Assembly: GCF_014696065.1 (NCBI RefSeq)
Contig: NZ_JACJPL010000036.1
Span: 1 to 64,000, forward strand
DNA length: 64,000 nt
Direction: 5' to 3'
Source of the DNA: Leptolyngbya sp. FACHB-261
Lineage (GTDB): Bacteria; Cyanobacteriota; Cyanobacteriia; FACHB-261
Part shown: positions 19,809-29,724 of the stretch, piece by piece
Layout: every line of letters begins with the position of its first letter
Position numbering within the stretch: position 1 is the stretch's first letter
Notes under the pieces: generated by a model
What the model saw: the letters and a program-made list of their open reading frames with translations, nothing else
What the model was told of the DNA's origin: nothing
Databases searched by the model: none
Made by a program: the position numbers and the translations under genes

Positions 19809-20438
19809 ATGGCACAACGAGATAGAGGCAATCGCGGCGGCGGTACTGGTCCTGGGGGTGGTAGCGACCGCGACAGTGATCGTAGCAATGACCGTGGTGG
19901 ACGTCGCGGTGGGCGTAACAGCGAGCGTGATCGTAACCGCAATAATGAGGAGAAGTCCGAGTGGCAGGAACGTGTAGTCCAAATTCGACGCGTTACCAAG
20001 GTTGTTAAGGGCGGTAAAAAGCTCAGCTTCCGAGCCATTGTCATTGTGGGTAACGAGAAGGGCCAAGTCGGGGTTGGGGTTGGTAAAGCCAGTGATGTAA
20101 TTGGCGCAGTTAAAAAGGGCGTTGCCGATGGCAAAAAGCATCTAATTGAGGTGCCTCTCACTCGCACCAGCTCCGTGCCTCACCCTGCTACTGGTGAAGG
20201 CGGAGGAGCTAAAGTCATGATCCGTCCAGCTGCTCCAGGGACCGGGGTAATTGCAGGTGGTGCTGTACGTACAGTGCTGGAATTGGCTGGTGTCCGCAAT
20301 ATTTTAGCCAAGCAACTAGGCTCTGATAACCCTTTAAACAACGCTAGAGCTGCTGTCACAGCTCTGTCCTCTCTGCGAACCTTGGCTGGTGTCGCTGAAG
20401 AGCGTGGTATTGCCGTTGAGCGGCTCTACAGCAAGTGA
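19809..20438 (+). CDS. rpsE: Small ribosomal subunit protein uS5 with RG-rich N-terminal extension
   Basis: 209 residues; bacterial S5 is usually 165-175. The core begins near residue 50 ([20 protein letters not shown]) and holds the S5 double-stranded-RNA-binding and C-terminal domains ([36 protein letters not shown]). Residues 1-48 are almost entirely Arg, Gly, Asp, Ser and Asn and are probably disordered. AGGAGAAGCAGGT lies just before the ATG, which supports translation from this start. Confidence 0.94.
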   Translation: MAQRDRGNRGGGTGPGGGSDRDSDRSNDRGGRRGGRNSERDRNRNNEEKSEWQERVVQIRRVTKVVKGGKKLSFRAIVIVGNEKGQVGVGVGKASDVIGAVKKGVADGKKHLIEVPLTRTSSVPHPATGEGGGAKVMIRPAAPGTGVIAGGAVRTVLELAGVRNILAKQLGSDNPLNNARAAVTALSSLRTLAGVAEERGIAVERLYSK

Positions 20439-20471
20439 ACACAAACGACGAGCAAGATTGATTGACACGCT

Positions 20472-20918
20472 ATGAGACTATCTGACGCGGTTCCTAATCC
20501 CAAATCCAAACATCGTCGCCGTCGTGTGGCTCGTGGTATTGCTGCAGGTCAAGGTGCTAGTGCTGGTCTCGGTATGCGCGGCCAGAAAGCCCGTTCTGGT
20601 AGTGGTACCCGTCCCGGCTTTGAAGGTGGTCAAATGCCACTGTACCGCCGCTTGCCGAAGCTCAAGCATTTTACGGTTATCAACCGGCAGCAGTACACTA
20701 CGATCAACGTTAGCAAGTTGAGCGTCTTGGCCTCGGGTACAGAAGTAACGCTTCAATCATTAATCGAGGCGGGCATTGTTACCACTGATGATGGTCCGCT
20801 CAAAATTCTGGGAGACGGTGACCTAAGTGTTGCCTTAAATGTTCATGCTGCTGCTTTCACAAGCAGCGCACGAGCCAAGATTGAGGCAGCGGGTGGTAGT
20901 TACACCCTGATCAGTTAA
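20472..20918 (+). CDS. rplO: Large ribosomal subunit protein uL15
   Basis: 148 residues: the glycine-rich basic N-terminal part ([33 protein letters not shown]) threads into 23S rRNA; the C-terminal domain ends with [16 protein letters not shown]. Directly upstream of secY, as in most bacteria. Confidence 0.96.
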   Translation: MRLSDAVPNPKSKHRRRRVARGIAAGQGASAGLGMRGQKARSGSGTRPGFEGGQMPLYRRLPKLKHFTVINRQQYTTINVSKLSVLASGTEVTLQSLIEAGIVTTDDGPLKILGDGDLSVALNVHAAAFTSSARAKIEAAGGSYTLIS

Positions 20919-20964
20919 GGCTAAGTAGAAGCTTTGAGCAGTAGTTAGCGAGGAGCCAACGGTT

Positions 20965-22263
20965 ATGGTGGTCAGTCGGGGCAAAGCGCCCAGTGCTCAG
21001 GAGACTTTTGCACAAATGGCCCAAGCAGCTGGTCTGCGGGGCCGTTTGTTTCTGACAATTGGGATGCTGATCTTGGTGCGTCTAGGCATCTTTATTCCAG
21101 TACCTGGTATTGACCGGCAACGTTTTGCAGCAGAGATTGCCAGCAATCCAGTCGTTGGTTTCCTGGATATTTTCTCTGGAGGCGGCCTATCGGCTCTCGG
21201 GGTATTTGCTCTAGGAATCCTGCCCTACATCAACGCTTCAATTATTCTGCAGTTATTAACGGCAGCAGTCCCTGCTCTAGAGGATTTGCAGAAGAATGAG
21301 GGTGAGGCCGGGCGACGCAAAATCTCCCAAATCACTCGGTACGTAGCTTTAGTTTGGGCTGTAATCCAGAGCATCGGTATATGTTTCTGGGTGCAGAAAT
21401 ATGCTGAAAGCAGTGGACCTCTGTTTTTCTGGAACACAACTCTAGCTCTCACCGCTGGCTCGATGTTCGTAATGTGGGTAGGCGAGCTGATTACCGAGAG
21501 GGGGGTTGGCAACGGTGCTTCTCTGCTCATTTTTATTAGTATTGTTTCAGGCTTACCCAAGTCTCTAGGTCAGACCTTCCAGCTAGCAAAGAATGACAGC
21601 TCCTTGGTGGGGGGTGTAGTTATTCTGATGCTTGTCTTCCTAGCCATGATTGTTGGGATTGTTTTTGTTCAGGAAGGAACCCGTCGGATCCCGATTATTT
21701 CGGCCAGGCGTCAGGTTGGTCGCCGTCTTTACCGAGAGCAAACGAGCTATCTGCCTCTGCGCTTGAATTCGGGCGGTGTCATGCCTATTATCTTTGCCTC
21801 CTCTTTTCTTGTATTGCCAGCTTTTCTAGCCAATTCGACCCGTAATCCCCTGTTAGCTCGCATTGCAGAGGATTACTTACGGCCTAATAGTTGGTTCTAT
21901 GTAGGGCTGTATTTGGTGTTGATTTTGGCCTTTAGCTACTTTTACTCTTCGCTAGTAATTAACCCGGTTGACCTATCTCAAAACCTTAAGAAGATGGGAG
22001 CTAGTGTTCCTGGGATTCGCCCGGGCAAGAACACCACTGAGTATATTGAGCGGGTTCTCAATCGTCTCACTCTGTTGGGTGCAGTCTTCCTAGGGGCAGT
22101 TGCAGTCATTCCAACTGTTGTTGAACGGGCTACCAACATCACAACCTTTCAGGGAATTGGTGCAACGTCGCTACTAATCCTGGTAGGCGTTGCGATTGAC
22201 ACTGCAAAGCAGATTCAAACCTATGTGATTTCTCAGCGCTACGAAGGAATGGTGAAGCAGTAG
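20965..22263 (+). CDS. secY: Protein translocase channel subunit SecY
   Basis: 432 residues with ten predicted membrane helices. Family blocks: FIPVPGIDRQRF in the plug region, FSGGGLSALGVFALGILPYI, EGTRRIPIISARRQVGRR in the cytoplasmic loop, and GIRPGKNTTEYIERVLNR. SecY forms the SecYEG channel in plasma and thylakoid membranes for protein export and insertion. Its TAG overlaps the GTG of adk by one base, indicating coupled translation. Confidence 0.97.
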   Translation: MVVSRGKAPSAQETFAQMAQAAGLRGRLFLTIGMLILVRLGIFIPVPGIDRQRFAAEIASNPVVGFLDIFSGGGLSALGVFALGILPYINASIILQLLTAAVPALEDLQKNEGEAGRRKISQITRYVALVWAVIQSIGICFWVQKYAESSGPLFFWNTTLALTAGSMFVMWVGELITERGVGNGASLLIFISIVSGLPKSLGQTFQLAKNDSSLVGGVVILMLVFLAMIVGIVFVQEGTRRIPIISARRQVGRRLYREQTSYLPLRLNSGGVMPIIFASSFLVLPAFLANSTRNPLLARIAEDYLRPNSWFYVGLYLVLILAFSYFYSSLVINPVDLSQNLKKMGASVPGIRPGKNTTEYIERVLNRLTLLGAVFLGAVAVIPTVVERATNITTFQGIGATSLLILVGVAIDTAKQIQTYVISQRYEGMVKQ

Positions 22264-22829
22264 TGACTAGGCTGATTTTTTTGGGAGCACCTGGTGTTGG
22301 TAAGGGAACTCAAGCCAGCCGTCTTGCGCAAAAAGTTGGGGTACCTCATATCTCAACAGGTGACCTCTTGAGAACAGCTGTTAGCCAGCAAACTCCTTTA
22401 GGAAGTAAGGCAAAGGCTTACATGGATCAGGGTCAGCTCGTCCCTGACGAGCTAGTGGTATCCCTGATTGAGGAGCGCATCCAGGAACCAGGTGCCCAGA
22501 TAGGCTGGATTCTAGATGGTTTTCCCCGAAATGTCGCTCAGGCGAACGTCTTGGAGCAGCTGCTAGACCGTATGCGGCAACACGGCAAGCAGGTTATCAA
22601 TCTAGATGTGCCAGTAGATGTCATCGTTCAACGTTTGCTTGAACGAGGTCGAGCGGATGACACTGAAGAGGTTATACGCAATCGCTTGAGCGTATATCAG
22701 TCACAGACAACTCCCCTTCTTGAGTTTTACAAGACGCGGGACCAGCTTGAGACTATCAATGGCAACGCATCGGTCGAGGAGGTTGAGGCTTCGTTGTGGC
22801 AGGCTATTCAGGCACAACCTGAACCCTAG
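22263..22829 (+). CDS. adk: Adenylate kinase, short-lid type
   Basis: 188 residues from GTG. P-loop [20 protein letters not shown]-binding [28 protein letters not shown]. The lid is the short form ([18 protein letters not shown]) without the zinc-binding insertion. It converts ATP plus AMP into two ADP. The secY-adk-infA order is the usual one. Confidence 0.96.
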   Translation: MTRLIFLGAPGVGKGTQASRLAQKVGVPHISTGDLLRTAVSQQTPLGSKAKAYMDQGQLVPDELVVSLIEERIQEPGAQIGWILDGFPRNVAQANVLEQLLDRMRQHGKQVINLDVPVDVIVQRLLERGRADDTEEVIRNRLSVYQSQTTPLLEFYKTRDQLETINGNASVEEVEASLWQAIQAQPEP

Positions 22830-22906
22830 GGTCTCGATATTGTTACCCTAGATGTATAAGGAAGTTTCCTAAAAGACTTTGTGCGCGAGTAGTAAGGAGT
22901 AGATGG

Positions 22907-23131
22907 TTGGCTAAGCAAGATGTGATCGAGATGGAGGGGGTGGTTACGGAGTCCCTGCCTAATGCTATGTTCCGGGTTGATTTGGATAATGGCTTTAATG
23001 TGCTTGCGCACATTTCGGGCAAAATCCGCCGTAACTACATCAAGATTTTGCCAGGTGACAGAGTTAAGGTTGAACTGACTCCTTATGATCTCACCAAGGG
23101 ACGCATTACCTACCGTCTACGCAAAAAGTAA
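22907..23131 (+). CDS. infA: Translation initiation factor IF-1 (TTG start)
   Basis: 74 residues, an S1-type OB fold: [40 protein letters not shown], and [14 protein letters not shown]. The only start that gives the normal N-terminus is TTG at 22907, with AAGGAG about 10 nt upstream. An ATG 4 nt earlier is out of frame. IF-1 occupies the A site during initiation. The weak start codon may limit expression. Confidence 0.94.
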   Translation: MAKQDVIEMEGVVTESLPNAMFRVDLDNGFNVLAHISGKIRRNYIKILPGDRVKVELTPYDLTKGRITYRLRKK

Positions 23132-23141
23132 TTAGGGATTC

Positions 23142-23170
23142 TTGACTTATCCCTCGCATTTTTGTATACT
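23142..23170 (+). promoter_or_regulatory. Sigma-70-type promoter before rpmJ
   Basis: TTGACT (23142-23147) and TATACT (23165-23170) are separated by exactly 17 nt, each one base from consensus. It starts about 10 nt behind the infA stop and 30 nt before the rpmJ start, so it would give an internal transcript for rpmJ-rpsM and beyond with a leader of about 23 nt. Confidence 0.78.
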
Positions 23171-23199
23171 ATTGTTTTTGCAGTATTGCCGGGAAAGGC

Positions 23200-23313
23200 A
23201 TGAAGGTACGAGCTTCGGTCAAGAAAATCTGTGAGAAGTGCCGTGTTATCCGTCGACACGGTCGGGTTATGGTCATCTGTTCCAATCCAAAGCACAAGCA
23301 GCGGCAGGGCTAA
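23200..23313 (+). CDS. rpmJ: Large ribosomal subunit protein bL36
   Basis: 37 residues: [20 protein letters not shown], then [17 protein letters not shown]. The zinc-binding set C-X2-C-X12-C-X4-H is complete, so this is the zinc-containing form. GGGAAAGG stands before the ATG. It lies between infA and rpsM as in most bacteria. Confidence 0.97.
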   Translation: MKVRASVKKICEKCRVIRRHGRVMVICSNPKHKQRQG

Positions 23314-23407
23314 GCGGCTGGATCGGGATGGCTCCTTCGCTGGTTGAAAACAACCATAGCGCTAGAACTAGAGAATCGACAAGGGACAAAGAGTAGGGAG
23401 AGCGGAA

Positions 23408-23791
23408 GTGGCACGGATTGCAGGGGTAGACCTCCCCAGGGACAAACGAGTAGAGATCGGGCTTACCTACATTTACGGTATTGGTTTAACCCGATCTCAG
23501 CAGATTCTAGCCGCTACGGGTGTTAGCCCGGATACGCGGGTGAAAGACCTTTCAGACACTGATGTCTCTGCTCTGCGAGCAGAACTTGAGGCGAATTACC
23601 AGGTTGAAGGTGACCTGCGGCGTCTTGAGGGCATGAACATCAAACGGTTGATGGACATTGGTACTTACCGAGGTCGGCGCCATCGGCTGGGATTGCCTGT
23701 CAGGGGACAACGCACTCGTACTAATGCTCGTACTCGACGAGGAGGTCGTCGGACCGTTGCAGGTAAGAAGAAGGCTCCAGGTAAGAAGTAG
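23408..23791 (+). CDS. rpsM: Small ribosomal subunit protein uS13
   Basis: 127 residues from the GTG at 23408, with AGGGAGAGCGGAA upstream. Signatures: [40 protein letters not shown], and a basic tail ending KKKAPGKK. S13 contacts the P-site tRNA and the 50S bridge. Confidence 0.96.
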   Translation: MARIAGVDLPRDKRVEIGLTYIYGIGLTRSQQILAATGVSPDTRVKDLSDTDVSALRAELEANYQVEGDLRRLEGMNIKRLMDIGTYRGRRHRLGLPVRGQRTRTNARTRRGGRRTVAGKKKAPGKK

Positions 23792-23820
23792 TCATTTCTT
23801 CGGTCTGCTCCTCAGTACAC

Positions 23821-23846
23821 AAACCTGGAACGCCCAGGTTTTTTGG
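23821..23846 (+). terminator. Terminator-like hairpin between rpsM and rpsK
   Basis: AACCTGG (23822-23828) pairs with CCAGGTT (23834-23840) around a 5-nt loop, and the stem runs straight into T residues (six in all counting the last two of the stem). It sits inside the ribosomal protein cluster 30 nt behind rpsM, so it would act as a partial terminator or attenuator before rpsK-rpoA. Confidence 0.72.
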
Positions 23847-23887
23847 CGTGAAAGTTTCAAGTTTAGAATTGCTAGGATATTGACTTT

Positions 23888-24286
23888 ATGGCAACTCGAC
23901 AGCCTACTCGTCGTACGGGTCCCCGCAAGCCCAAGCGAAACGTGCCTAATGGGGTGGCCTATATTCAGTCCACCTTCAACAACACTATCGTAACCATTGC
24001 CGATGTGAGTGGCGATGTAATCTCTTGGGCATCAGCAGGCTCTAGTGGTTTCAAGGGCGCAAAGAAAGGTACTCCCTTTGCTGCACAAACAGCTGCTGAA
24101 GGTGCTGCTCGTCGAGCTATCGATCAGGGTATGCGCCAGGTTGAGGTTATGGTCAATGGGCCTGGCTCTGGTCGGGAAACGGCTATCCGAGCACTCCAAG
24201 CAGCTGGCTTAGAAATAACCCTGATTCGCGATGTAACTCCAATCCCTCACAATGGCTGCCGGCCTCCCAAGCGTCGTCGGGTTTAG
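23888..24286 (+). CDS. rpsK: Small ribosomal subunit protein uS11
   Basis: 132 residues: [37 protein letters not shown], and the end [18 protein letters not shown]11 forms the 30S platform near the mRNA exit. The 96-nt gap before it contains a terminator-like hairpin. Confidence 0.97.
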   Translation: MATRQPTRRTGPRKPKRNVPNGVAYIQSTFNNTIVTIADVSGDVISWASAGSSGFKGAKKGTPFAAQTAAEGAARRAIDQGMRQVEVMVNGPGSGRETAIRALQAAGLEITLIRDVTPIPHNGCRPPKRRRV

Positions 24287-24298
24287 CTTTTCTCTACC

Positions 24299-24323
24299 GA
24301 GGATGGTTTTGGTATCCATCCTC
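24299..24323 (+). other. Stem-loop between rpsK and rpoA
   Basis: GAGGATGG (24299-24306) pairs perfectly with CCATCCTC (24316-24323) around 9 nt. No T run follows, so it is not a terminator; an RNA processing site or stability element is possible. It begins 12 nt behind the rpsK stop. Confidence 0.6.
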
Positions 24324-24370
24324 TAGGAGGGCTAGAGAACACTGTAAGGCACTGGAAAGAGGGAACTCAT

Positions 24371-25321
24371 ATGGCACAATTTCAGATTGAATGCGTTGAA
24401 TCTCGTACAGAGAAGAACTATAGCCAGTACAGCCAGTTCGTTCTGGGGCCATTAGATCGTGGGCAGGGGGTGACCGTCGGCAACGCACTCAGACGGGTGT
24501 TACTCTCAAACCTAGAGGGATCTTCGATCACTGCGGTTCGTCTTGCCGGAGTGAGCCACGAATTTGCTACGGTTCCAGGGGTAAGAGAGGATGTTTTAGA
24601 TATCCTGCTCAACATGAAAGAGGTTGTGCTGAAGAGCTATGCTTCAGACCCTCAGATTGGCAGATTATTAGTTCAGGGGCCAACAACAGTTACAGCTGCT
24701 CACTTTGAACTGCCGACTGGGGTCGAGGTTATTGATCCGAATCAGTACATTGCGACTGTTTCGCCCAATGCCACCCTGGAGATGGAGTTCAAGATAGAGC
24801 GTGGGAAAGGCTATCGCTCTGTCGACCGAAGCCGGGATGACGGCACAGCTGTAGATTTTCTTCAAATTGATGCGGTTTTCATGCCGGTCATCAAGGTCAG
24901 CTACACAGTGGAAGAAGCCAGAATTGGCGGCCTTACTGAAAAGGATCGGCTGATTATGGATGTTTGGACTAATGGTAGTCTGACTCCTCAAGAATCTCTG
25001 AGTCAGGCTGCTCATATTCTGGTGAACCTGTTCAGCCCACTGCAAAACATTGTTATTGAACCAACTGATCTTGATGATGGCAGCGGTTCTAGTGGTGAGC
25101 AGAATCAAATCCCCATCGAAGAGCTTCAACTGTCAGTTCGGGCTTACAACTGCCTGAAGCGTGCTCAAATCAACTCAGTGGCTGACTTATTGGATTACAC
25201 CGAAGAAGATTTACTAGAGATCAAAAACTTTGGCCAGAAATCCGCTGAAGAAGTTATTGAGGCATTACAGAAGCATCTAGGCATCACCCTGCCTCAGGAA
25301 AAGCCTTCTAAGAACGGTTAG
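24371..25321 (+). CDS. rpoA: RNA polymerase subunit alpha
   Basis: 316 residues. The N-terminal dimerisation domain has FVLGPLDRGQGVTVGNALRR and LLSNLEGSSITAVRL; the linker around 235-245 is acidic; the C-terminal domain (about 245-310) has IEELQLSVRAYNCLKRAQIN and LLEIKNFGQKSAEEVIEAL, the DNA- and activator-binding part. It nucleates polymerase assembly. Confidence 0.97.
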   Translation: MAQFQIECVESRTEKNYSQYSQFVLGPLDRGQGVTVGNALRRVLLSNLEGSSITAVRLAGVSHEFATVPGVREDVLDILLNMKEVVLKSYASDPQIGRLLVQGPTTVTAAHFELPTGVEVIDPNQYIATVSPNATLEMEFKIERGKGYRSVDRSRDDGTAVDFLQIDAVFMPVIKVSYTVEEARIGGLTEKDRLIMDVWTNGSLTPQESLSQAAHILVNLFSPLQNIVIEPTDLDDGSGSSGEQNQIPIEELQLSVRAYNCLKRAQINSVADLLDYTEEDLLEIKNFGQKSAEEVIEALQKHLGITLPQEKPSKNG

Positions 25322-25389
25322 ATGCCCAAGGCAGGCTAACCGTATTTCGTTTGCATCTGAATCTAAGAGGTTAGTGAGAAAAACCGATC

Positions 25390-25740
25390 ATGCGTCACCG
25401 TTGCCGTGTTCCGCAATTGAGCCTGCCTGCCGATCAACGTAAAGCGTTGATGCGGGCTCTTACAACTGAGTTGATCCGTAATGGTCGAATCACTACAACT
25501 AAGGCCCGTGCCAAGGCGATTCGGTCTGAAGCTGAGAAAATGATTGCCCTGGCCAAGGATGGCTCTCTTGCTGCCCGTCGTCAAGCTATCGGCTATCTGT
25601 ATGACAAACAGCTAGTTCACGCCTTGTTCGAGCAGGTGGGTGATCGGTATGGTGGTCGGCAAGGAGGCTATACCCGTATTCTGCGTACGGTTAGCCGTCG
25701 AGGGGATAACGCTCAGATGGCAATTATTGAGCTGGTCTAA
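25390..25740 (+). CDS. rplQ: Large ribosomal subunit protein bL17
   Basis: 116 residues: [38 protein letters not shown], and [21 protein letters not shown]17 lies at the tunnel exit. The first residues RHRCRVPQL differ slightly from the common RHRxxxxKL but the rest is standard. Confidence 0.96.
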   Translation: MRHRCRVPQLSLPADQRKALMRALTTELIRNGRITTTKARAKAIRSEAEKMIALAKDGSLAARRQAIGYLYDKQLVHALFEQVGDRYGGRQGGYTRILRTVSRRGDNAQMAIIELV

Positions 25741-25755
25741 CGATTGGATTCAGCT

Positions 25756-26580
25756 ATGACCTCAGTTGTTGCTAGTCAGCCTCAGCGCGTTGCCCTTCTC
25801 CTCCAGTACCGGGGGGAAGGCTTCCATGGCTGGCAACGGCAACCCCGCGAGCGTAGTGTCCAGCAGGATGTTGAAGATACGTTGGCAAAAGTCCTGGGGC
25901 AACCTGTGATTTTACATGGTGCTGGTAGAACAGACACAGGAGTCCATGCCGCGGGTCAGGTTGCTCACTTTACTGCTGTCACCCGGATCCCAGGCAATCG
26001 ATGGGCAAGCGTACTCAACACTCGTTTGCCGGAAGACATCTTGGTTCGGGCCTCAGCTCCAGTTGGTCTTGACTGGCACGCTCGCTTTTCAGCTAGCTGG
26101 CGTCGCTACCGCTACACCCTTTATACCGATCCGGTTCCCAACCTGTTCGTCAGTCCTTGGGTCTGGCACCACTATCACAAAACCCTGGATGTGATAGCGA
26201 TACGGGTTGCTCTAGAGGAATTGCTAGGATACCACCATCTGAGCGCTTTCCGGCGCAGTGGATCTAGTCGCCCCCACTCCTGGGTAGATATTCAAAAAGT
26301 CCACTGCCAACAAGAAGGACCATTCATCCACATTGAAGTTCAAGCCAGCGGTTTTCTATATGGCATGATGCGCCTTCTGGTTGGCTTGCTTGTAGAGCTA
26401 GGCCGTGGCAACTTGAGCTCAGAAGACTTTAGGCGCATTTGGCGAGAAGAGCGCAAGTCAGAAGTTAAGTATGCCGCTCCTGCCCGAGGTTTGTGCCTGC
26501 TCAGTGTAGGGTATCCTGAAAATCCCTTCGCGTCGGATGTGGTAGAGGGCGCGATGCCTAAGCCAACCTTTGCTGCCTAA
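25756..26580 (+). CDS. truA: tRNA pseudouridine(38-40) synthase
   Basis: 274 residues from the ATG at 25756; the frame is open 12 nt upstream to a TTG. The catalytic aspartate lies in [18 protein letters not shown]; other family blocks are [20 protein letters not shown]-like [12 protein letters not shown], and [18 protein letters not shown]. It modifies the anticodon arm of many tRNAs. Its place between rplQ and rplM is common in cyanobacteria. Confidence 0.95.
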   Translation: MTSVVASQPQRVALLLQYRGEGFHGWQRQPRERSVQQDVEDTLAKVLGQPVILHGAGRTDTGVHAAGQVAHFTAVTRIPGNRWASVLNTRLPEDILVRASAPVGLDWHARFSASWRRYRYTLYTDPVPNLFVSPWVWHHYHKTLDVIAIRVALEELLGYHHLSAFRRSGSSRPHSWVDIQKVHCQQEGPFIHIEVQASGFLYGMMRLLVGLLVELGRGNLSSEDFRRIWREERKSEVKYAAPARGLCLLSVGYPENPFASDVVEGAMPKPTFAA

Positions 26581-26627
26581 ATGGCAATTTGCTGCCATTA
26601 CTGTTTCTGAACTGTAGATCCAAGATC

Positions 26628-27083
26628 ATGGAAAAAACTCACGTCCCTTCTGTTGCCTCACTCGATCGTCGTTGGTACCTCGTAGATGCCGAGGGACAAC
26701 GTTTAGGGCGCCTCGCTAGTGAGGTCGCTCAGGTGTTGCGAGGCAAAAATAAGCCGACTTTCACACCTCACATGGATACGGGTGACTTTGTTGTGATTGT
26801 CAATGCTGAGAAGATTGTTGTCACTGGGAAAAAGCGGGAGCAAAAGGTCTACCGCAGACATTCTGGGCGTCCTGGTGGTATGAAGACTGAGACTTTTAGC
26901 AAGCTTCAGGCGCGGATGCCAGAACGCATCATTGAACAGGCTGTGAAGGGTATGCTGCCGAAGAATAGCTTAGGGCGCCAGCTCTTTACTAAGCTCAAGG
27001 TTTACGCAGGCAACGACCATCCCCATCAGGCCCAGAGACCTGAACCTTTAGTGCTGAACACGATTCCTGGAAGTGAAGGCTAA
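26628..27083 (+). CDS. rplM: Large ribosomal subunit protein uL13
   Basis: 151 residues from the ATG at 26628. Signatures: [61 protein letters not shown]13 is needed early in 50S assembly. The upstream in-frame codons from 26589 are not L13-like. Confidence 0.96.
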   Translation: MEKTHVPSVASLDRRWYLVDAEGQRLGRLASEVAQVLRGKNKPTFTPHMDTGDFVVIVNAEKIVVTGKKREQKVYRRHSGRPGGMKTETFSKLQARMPERIIEQAVKGMLPKNSLGRQLFTKLKVYAGNDHPHQAQRPEPLVLNTIPGSEG

Positions 27084-27085
27084 CT

Positions 27086-27517
27086 ATGCAAGCAACTGAA
27101 TCTCCCGTTCGCGCCCAGCAAGATGGCAAAGCTGTGTACCTTGGTACAGGCCGTCGTAAAACTGCTGTTGCCCGGGTTCGTCTGGTACCAGGCACCGGTA
27201 CACTCCAAATTAATGGTCATCCTGGTGATCTGTATCTGCAATTTATTCCTGAGCGTCTAATCAGTGCCAAGGCTCCTTTAGAAACCTTGGGTTTAGAAGC
27301 AGAGTACGACGTGTTGGTCAACGTCCACGGTGGTGGCCTATCTGCTCAAGCAGATGCAATTCGCCTAGGTGTTGCCCGTGCGCTGTGCCAGCTTGATCCC
27401 GAGAATCGTAAGCCCCTGAAGATTGAGGGGTATCTAACCCGCGACCCACGAGCCAAAGAGCGTAAGAAATACGGTCTGCGTAAAGCTCGTAAGGCTCCTC
27501 AATACTCCAAGCGTTAA
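27086..27517 (+). CDS. rpsI: Small ribosomal subunit protein uS9
   Basis: 143 residues: [19 protein letters not shown] near residue 20, [20 protein letters not shown], and the C-terminal [14 protein letters not shown] that reaches the P-site tRNA. It starts 2 nt after rplM; the pair is co-transcribed in most bacteria. Confidence 0.97.
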   Translation: MQATESPVRAQQDGKAVYLGTGRRKTAVARVRLVPGTGTLQINGHPGDLYLQFIPERLISAKAPLETLGLEAEYDVLVNVHGGGLSAQADAIRLGVARALCQLDPENRKPLKIEGYLTRDPRAKERKKYGLRKARKAPQYSKR

Positions 27518-27538
27518 CCCTTATCACGTTTTAAAATC

Positions 27539-27787
27539 ATGGCTAAACCAGAAATTCATCCCACTTGGTACCCTGAAGCCAAGGTTTACTGCAACGGTGA
27601 AGTAGTGATGACCGTCGGTTCTACTAAGCCGGAGCTTCACGTAGATGTCTGGTCAGGGAACCATCCCTACTTTACGGGCACCCAAAAGATCATTGACACC
27701 GAAGGTCGGGTCGAACGCTTTCTCCGCAAATACGGCATGCTGGAGGAAGGCGCCGACCAGCAAGACGGCAACCAGAAAAAGAAATAG
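27539..27787 (+). CDS. rpmE: Large ribosomal subunit protein bL31, zinc-free type
   Basis: 82 residues. PEIHPTWYPEAKVYCNGEVV and VDVWSGNHPYFTGTQKIIDT fit L31. Only one cysteine is present and the second CxxC position is changed, so this is the form without a zinc site. A lysine- and glutamine-rich tail ends the protein. It lies 21 nt behind rpsI. Confidence 0.95.
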   Translation: MAKPEIHPTWYPEAKVYCNGEVVMTVGSTKPELHVDVWSGNHPYFTGTQKIIDTEGRVERFLRKYGMLEEGADQQDGNQKKK

Positions 27788-27840
27788 TAGCCGTTGGTTG
27801 CTAGGCCGTCTGAATCTAACTTGTCTCCCTGTCTTTCTTT

Positions 27841-28947
27841 ATGGCCGCTCCCTACCTGGTTGAAAAACTGAAAACCGTTGAGCAGACCTTCAACGAACTG
27901 ACGCGTCGGATGGCCGATCCTGACGTGGCTACCGACCCGTCAGAATTTCAACGTATTGCCATGGCACGTTCCTCTTTAGAGGAAACGGTCCAGACTTTTG
28001 TGGAGTGGCGCTCAGTTCAGGATGAGTTAGAGGAAGCAAGGCTGATCCTGAAGGAGACAAGTGACCCAGAGTTGCAGGGCATGGCAACCTCAGAAGTCGA
28101 ATCTCTCTCCCAACGATTGGGGTTCTTGGAGGATCAACTCAAGCTCCTGCTGCTACCTCGCGATCCTAATGATGATAAAAACATCATGCTGGAAATTCGT
28201 GCAGGTACAGGAGGAGATGAGGCTGCCATTTGGGCAGGGGATCTATTGCGCCTTTACTCCCGCTATGCCGAGCGCAAAGGTTGGCGAGTCAAGCTAGTAA
28301 GTGAGTCCGTCGCTGATCTCGGTGGTTTCCGGGAAGTGGTGCTGGAGATTCAGGGAGATCGGGTCTACAGCCAACTCAAGTTTGAAGCAGGAGTACACCG
28401 GGTGCAGCGTGTGCCCGCGACCGAAGCTCAGGGTCGTGTTCATACATCCACCGCTACAGTTGCAGTGATGCCTGAAGTGGATGAGGTTGAAATTTACATT
28501 GACCCCAAAGACATTGAAATGACTACTGCCCGGTCTGGGGGAGCGGGTGGTCAAAATGTCAACAAGGTAGAGACTGCAGTGGATCTAATCCACAAGCCTA
28601 CTGGCATTCGCATTTTTTGTACTGAAGAACGCTCACAGCTTCAGAACAAGGAGCGAGCCATGCAAATTTTGCGTGCCAAACTCTACGAGATGGAGCTGCG
28701 TAAACAGCAGGAAGAGATTTCCTCGGCTCGTCGTGGACAAATTGGCAGCGGCTCTCGCTCAGAAAAAATTCGTACTTACAACTACAAAGATAACCGCCTA
28801 ACCGACCACCGCTTGAACCAGAACTTCCCTCTAAACTCCGTTTTGGAGGGTGGCATTGATGATGTAGTTCAAGCTTGTATTGCTCAGGACCAGAGAGAGC
28901 GTCTGCAAGAGCTAGCTGAGTCCGGCCCTGAAGCAGCAACAGTTTAA
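27841..28947 (+). CDS. prfA: Peptide chain release factor 1
   Basis: 368 residues. The GGQ motif ([20 protein letters not shown]) that triggers peptide release is near residue 235, and the codon-recognition motif PAT appears in [17 protein letters not shown], which marks RF1 (UAA/UAG) rather than RF2. It closes the ribosomal cluster. Confidence 0.96.
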   Translation: MAAPYLVEKLKTVEQTFNELTRRMADPDVATDPSEFQRIAMARSSLEETVQTFVEWRSVQDELEEARLILKETSDPELQGMATSEVESLSQRLGFLEDQLKLLLLPRDPNDDKNIMLEIRAGTGGDEAAIWAGDLLRLYSRYAERKGWRVKLVSESVADLGGFREVVLEIQGDRVYSQLKFEAGVHRVQRVPATEAQGRVHTSTATVAVMPEVDEVEIYIDPKDIEMTTARSGGAGGQNVNKVETAVDLIHKPTGIRIFCTEERSQLQNKERAMQILRAKLYEMELRKQQEEISSARRGQIGSGSRSEKIRTYNYKDNRLTDHRLNQNFPLNSVLEGGIDDVVQACIAQDQRERLQELAESGPEAATV

Positions 28948-28956
28948 GGACATCTA

Positions 28957-28974
28957 CTTCTAGAAATCTAGAAG
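28957..28974. terminator. Hairpin between prfA and the convergent outer-membrane-like gene
   Basis: CTTCTAGA (28957-28964) pairs with TCTAGAAG (28967-28974) around AA. It overlaps the stop codon of the minus-strand gene and lies 10 nt after prfA. No clear T run follows on either strand, so it is a possible weak bidirectional terminator. Confidence 0.4.
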
Positions 28975-29501
28975 CGAAGGCCGACGCCTGTTTGCAGGGA
29001 TATAGCTGCGCCGCCATCATTACGGTAAGCGTCTAGGGCGAAAATGGCGTTACCAAACAGGACTAGGTTGCTGTTTGGTAAGGAATAGTCAATTCCGGGT
29101 TGAATGGCAAAGCTGTTCTTGTTGCCCAGAGGGGAAGCGATGTCGCCATCAGATAAGGATGCGCCAACGCCGACATAAGCATCAGCATTCCAGCTTAAGG
29201 GGAAATCGTAGGAAACAGTCGGCACAATCGCTGTGTTACGGCCGATCAATACCTGTGTGCGTAGGGAAATGGGGATCTGGAGAAAGCGATAGCGAGCCGT
29301 AACCAAGCCGTAAGTTGCGTTGTCCTCCGCTCCGCCCTCACCACTAGTAACTCCAAAGGCAGCACCTCCACCGATGTAACTACCGTAGGCTGCCTGTGCC
29401 TGAGCAGGTTGGGAGATAGCTGTGACTCCAAGTGCTATTAAAGTGCTGCCCAAGAATACTGGACAGAGTGGCTGGTGCAAAATTCTGTGAACTTGGTGCA
29501 T
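28968..29501 (-). CDS. Secreted beta-barrel-like outer membrane protein, hypothetical
   Basis: 177 residues. The N-terminus is a signal peptide: basic start, hydrophobic core FLGSTLIALGVTAI, and a likely cut after QPAQAQA. The mature part consists of short alternating strands rich in Gly, Tyr and Ser (YGSYIGGGAAFGVTSG, NADAYVGVGASLSDG, LQTGVGLRF) and ends in phenylalanine, as outer membrane beta-barrels do. About eight strands would fit a small barrel. I do not recognise a named family. It faces prfA convergently. Confidence 0.7.
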   Translation of the reverse strand: MHQVHRILHQPLCPVFLGSTLIALGVTAISQPAQAQAAYGSYIGGGAAFGVTSGEGGAEDNATYGLVTARYRFLQIPISLRTQVLIGRNTAIVPTVSYDFPLSWNADAYVGVGASLSDGDIASPLGNKNSFAIQPGIDYSLPNSNLVLFGNAIFALDAYRNDGGAAISLQTGVGLRF

Positions 29502-29724
29502 AAACCTTACCCAAATTAGCTGACATTAGGCTTACCAGTAGTCAAAGCGCAAGCGCAAAAAACTTATCAACTTAACTTTGGATACAGTAGCGCATAAGCT
29601 CCCCCGTACGCCAGAAGTAGGGGATTTTGACTACTCTAAGCTGCCTTAGACACCAAGGATGCGGTGGTATCTTTCATTGCTCAGAGCAAGAACATTGATA
29701 GCCGACATTGGTGAGTGCGCCAGA

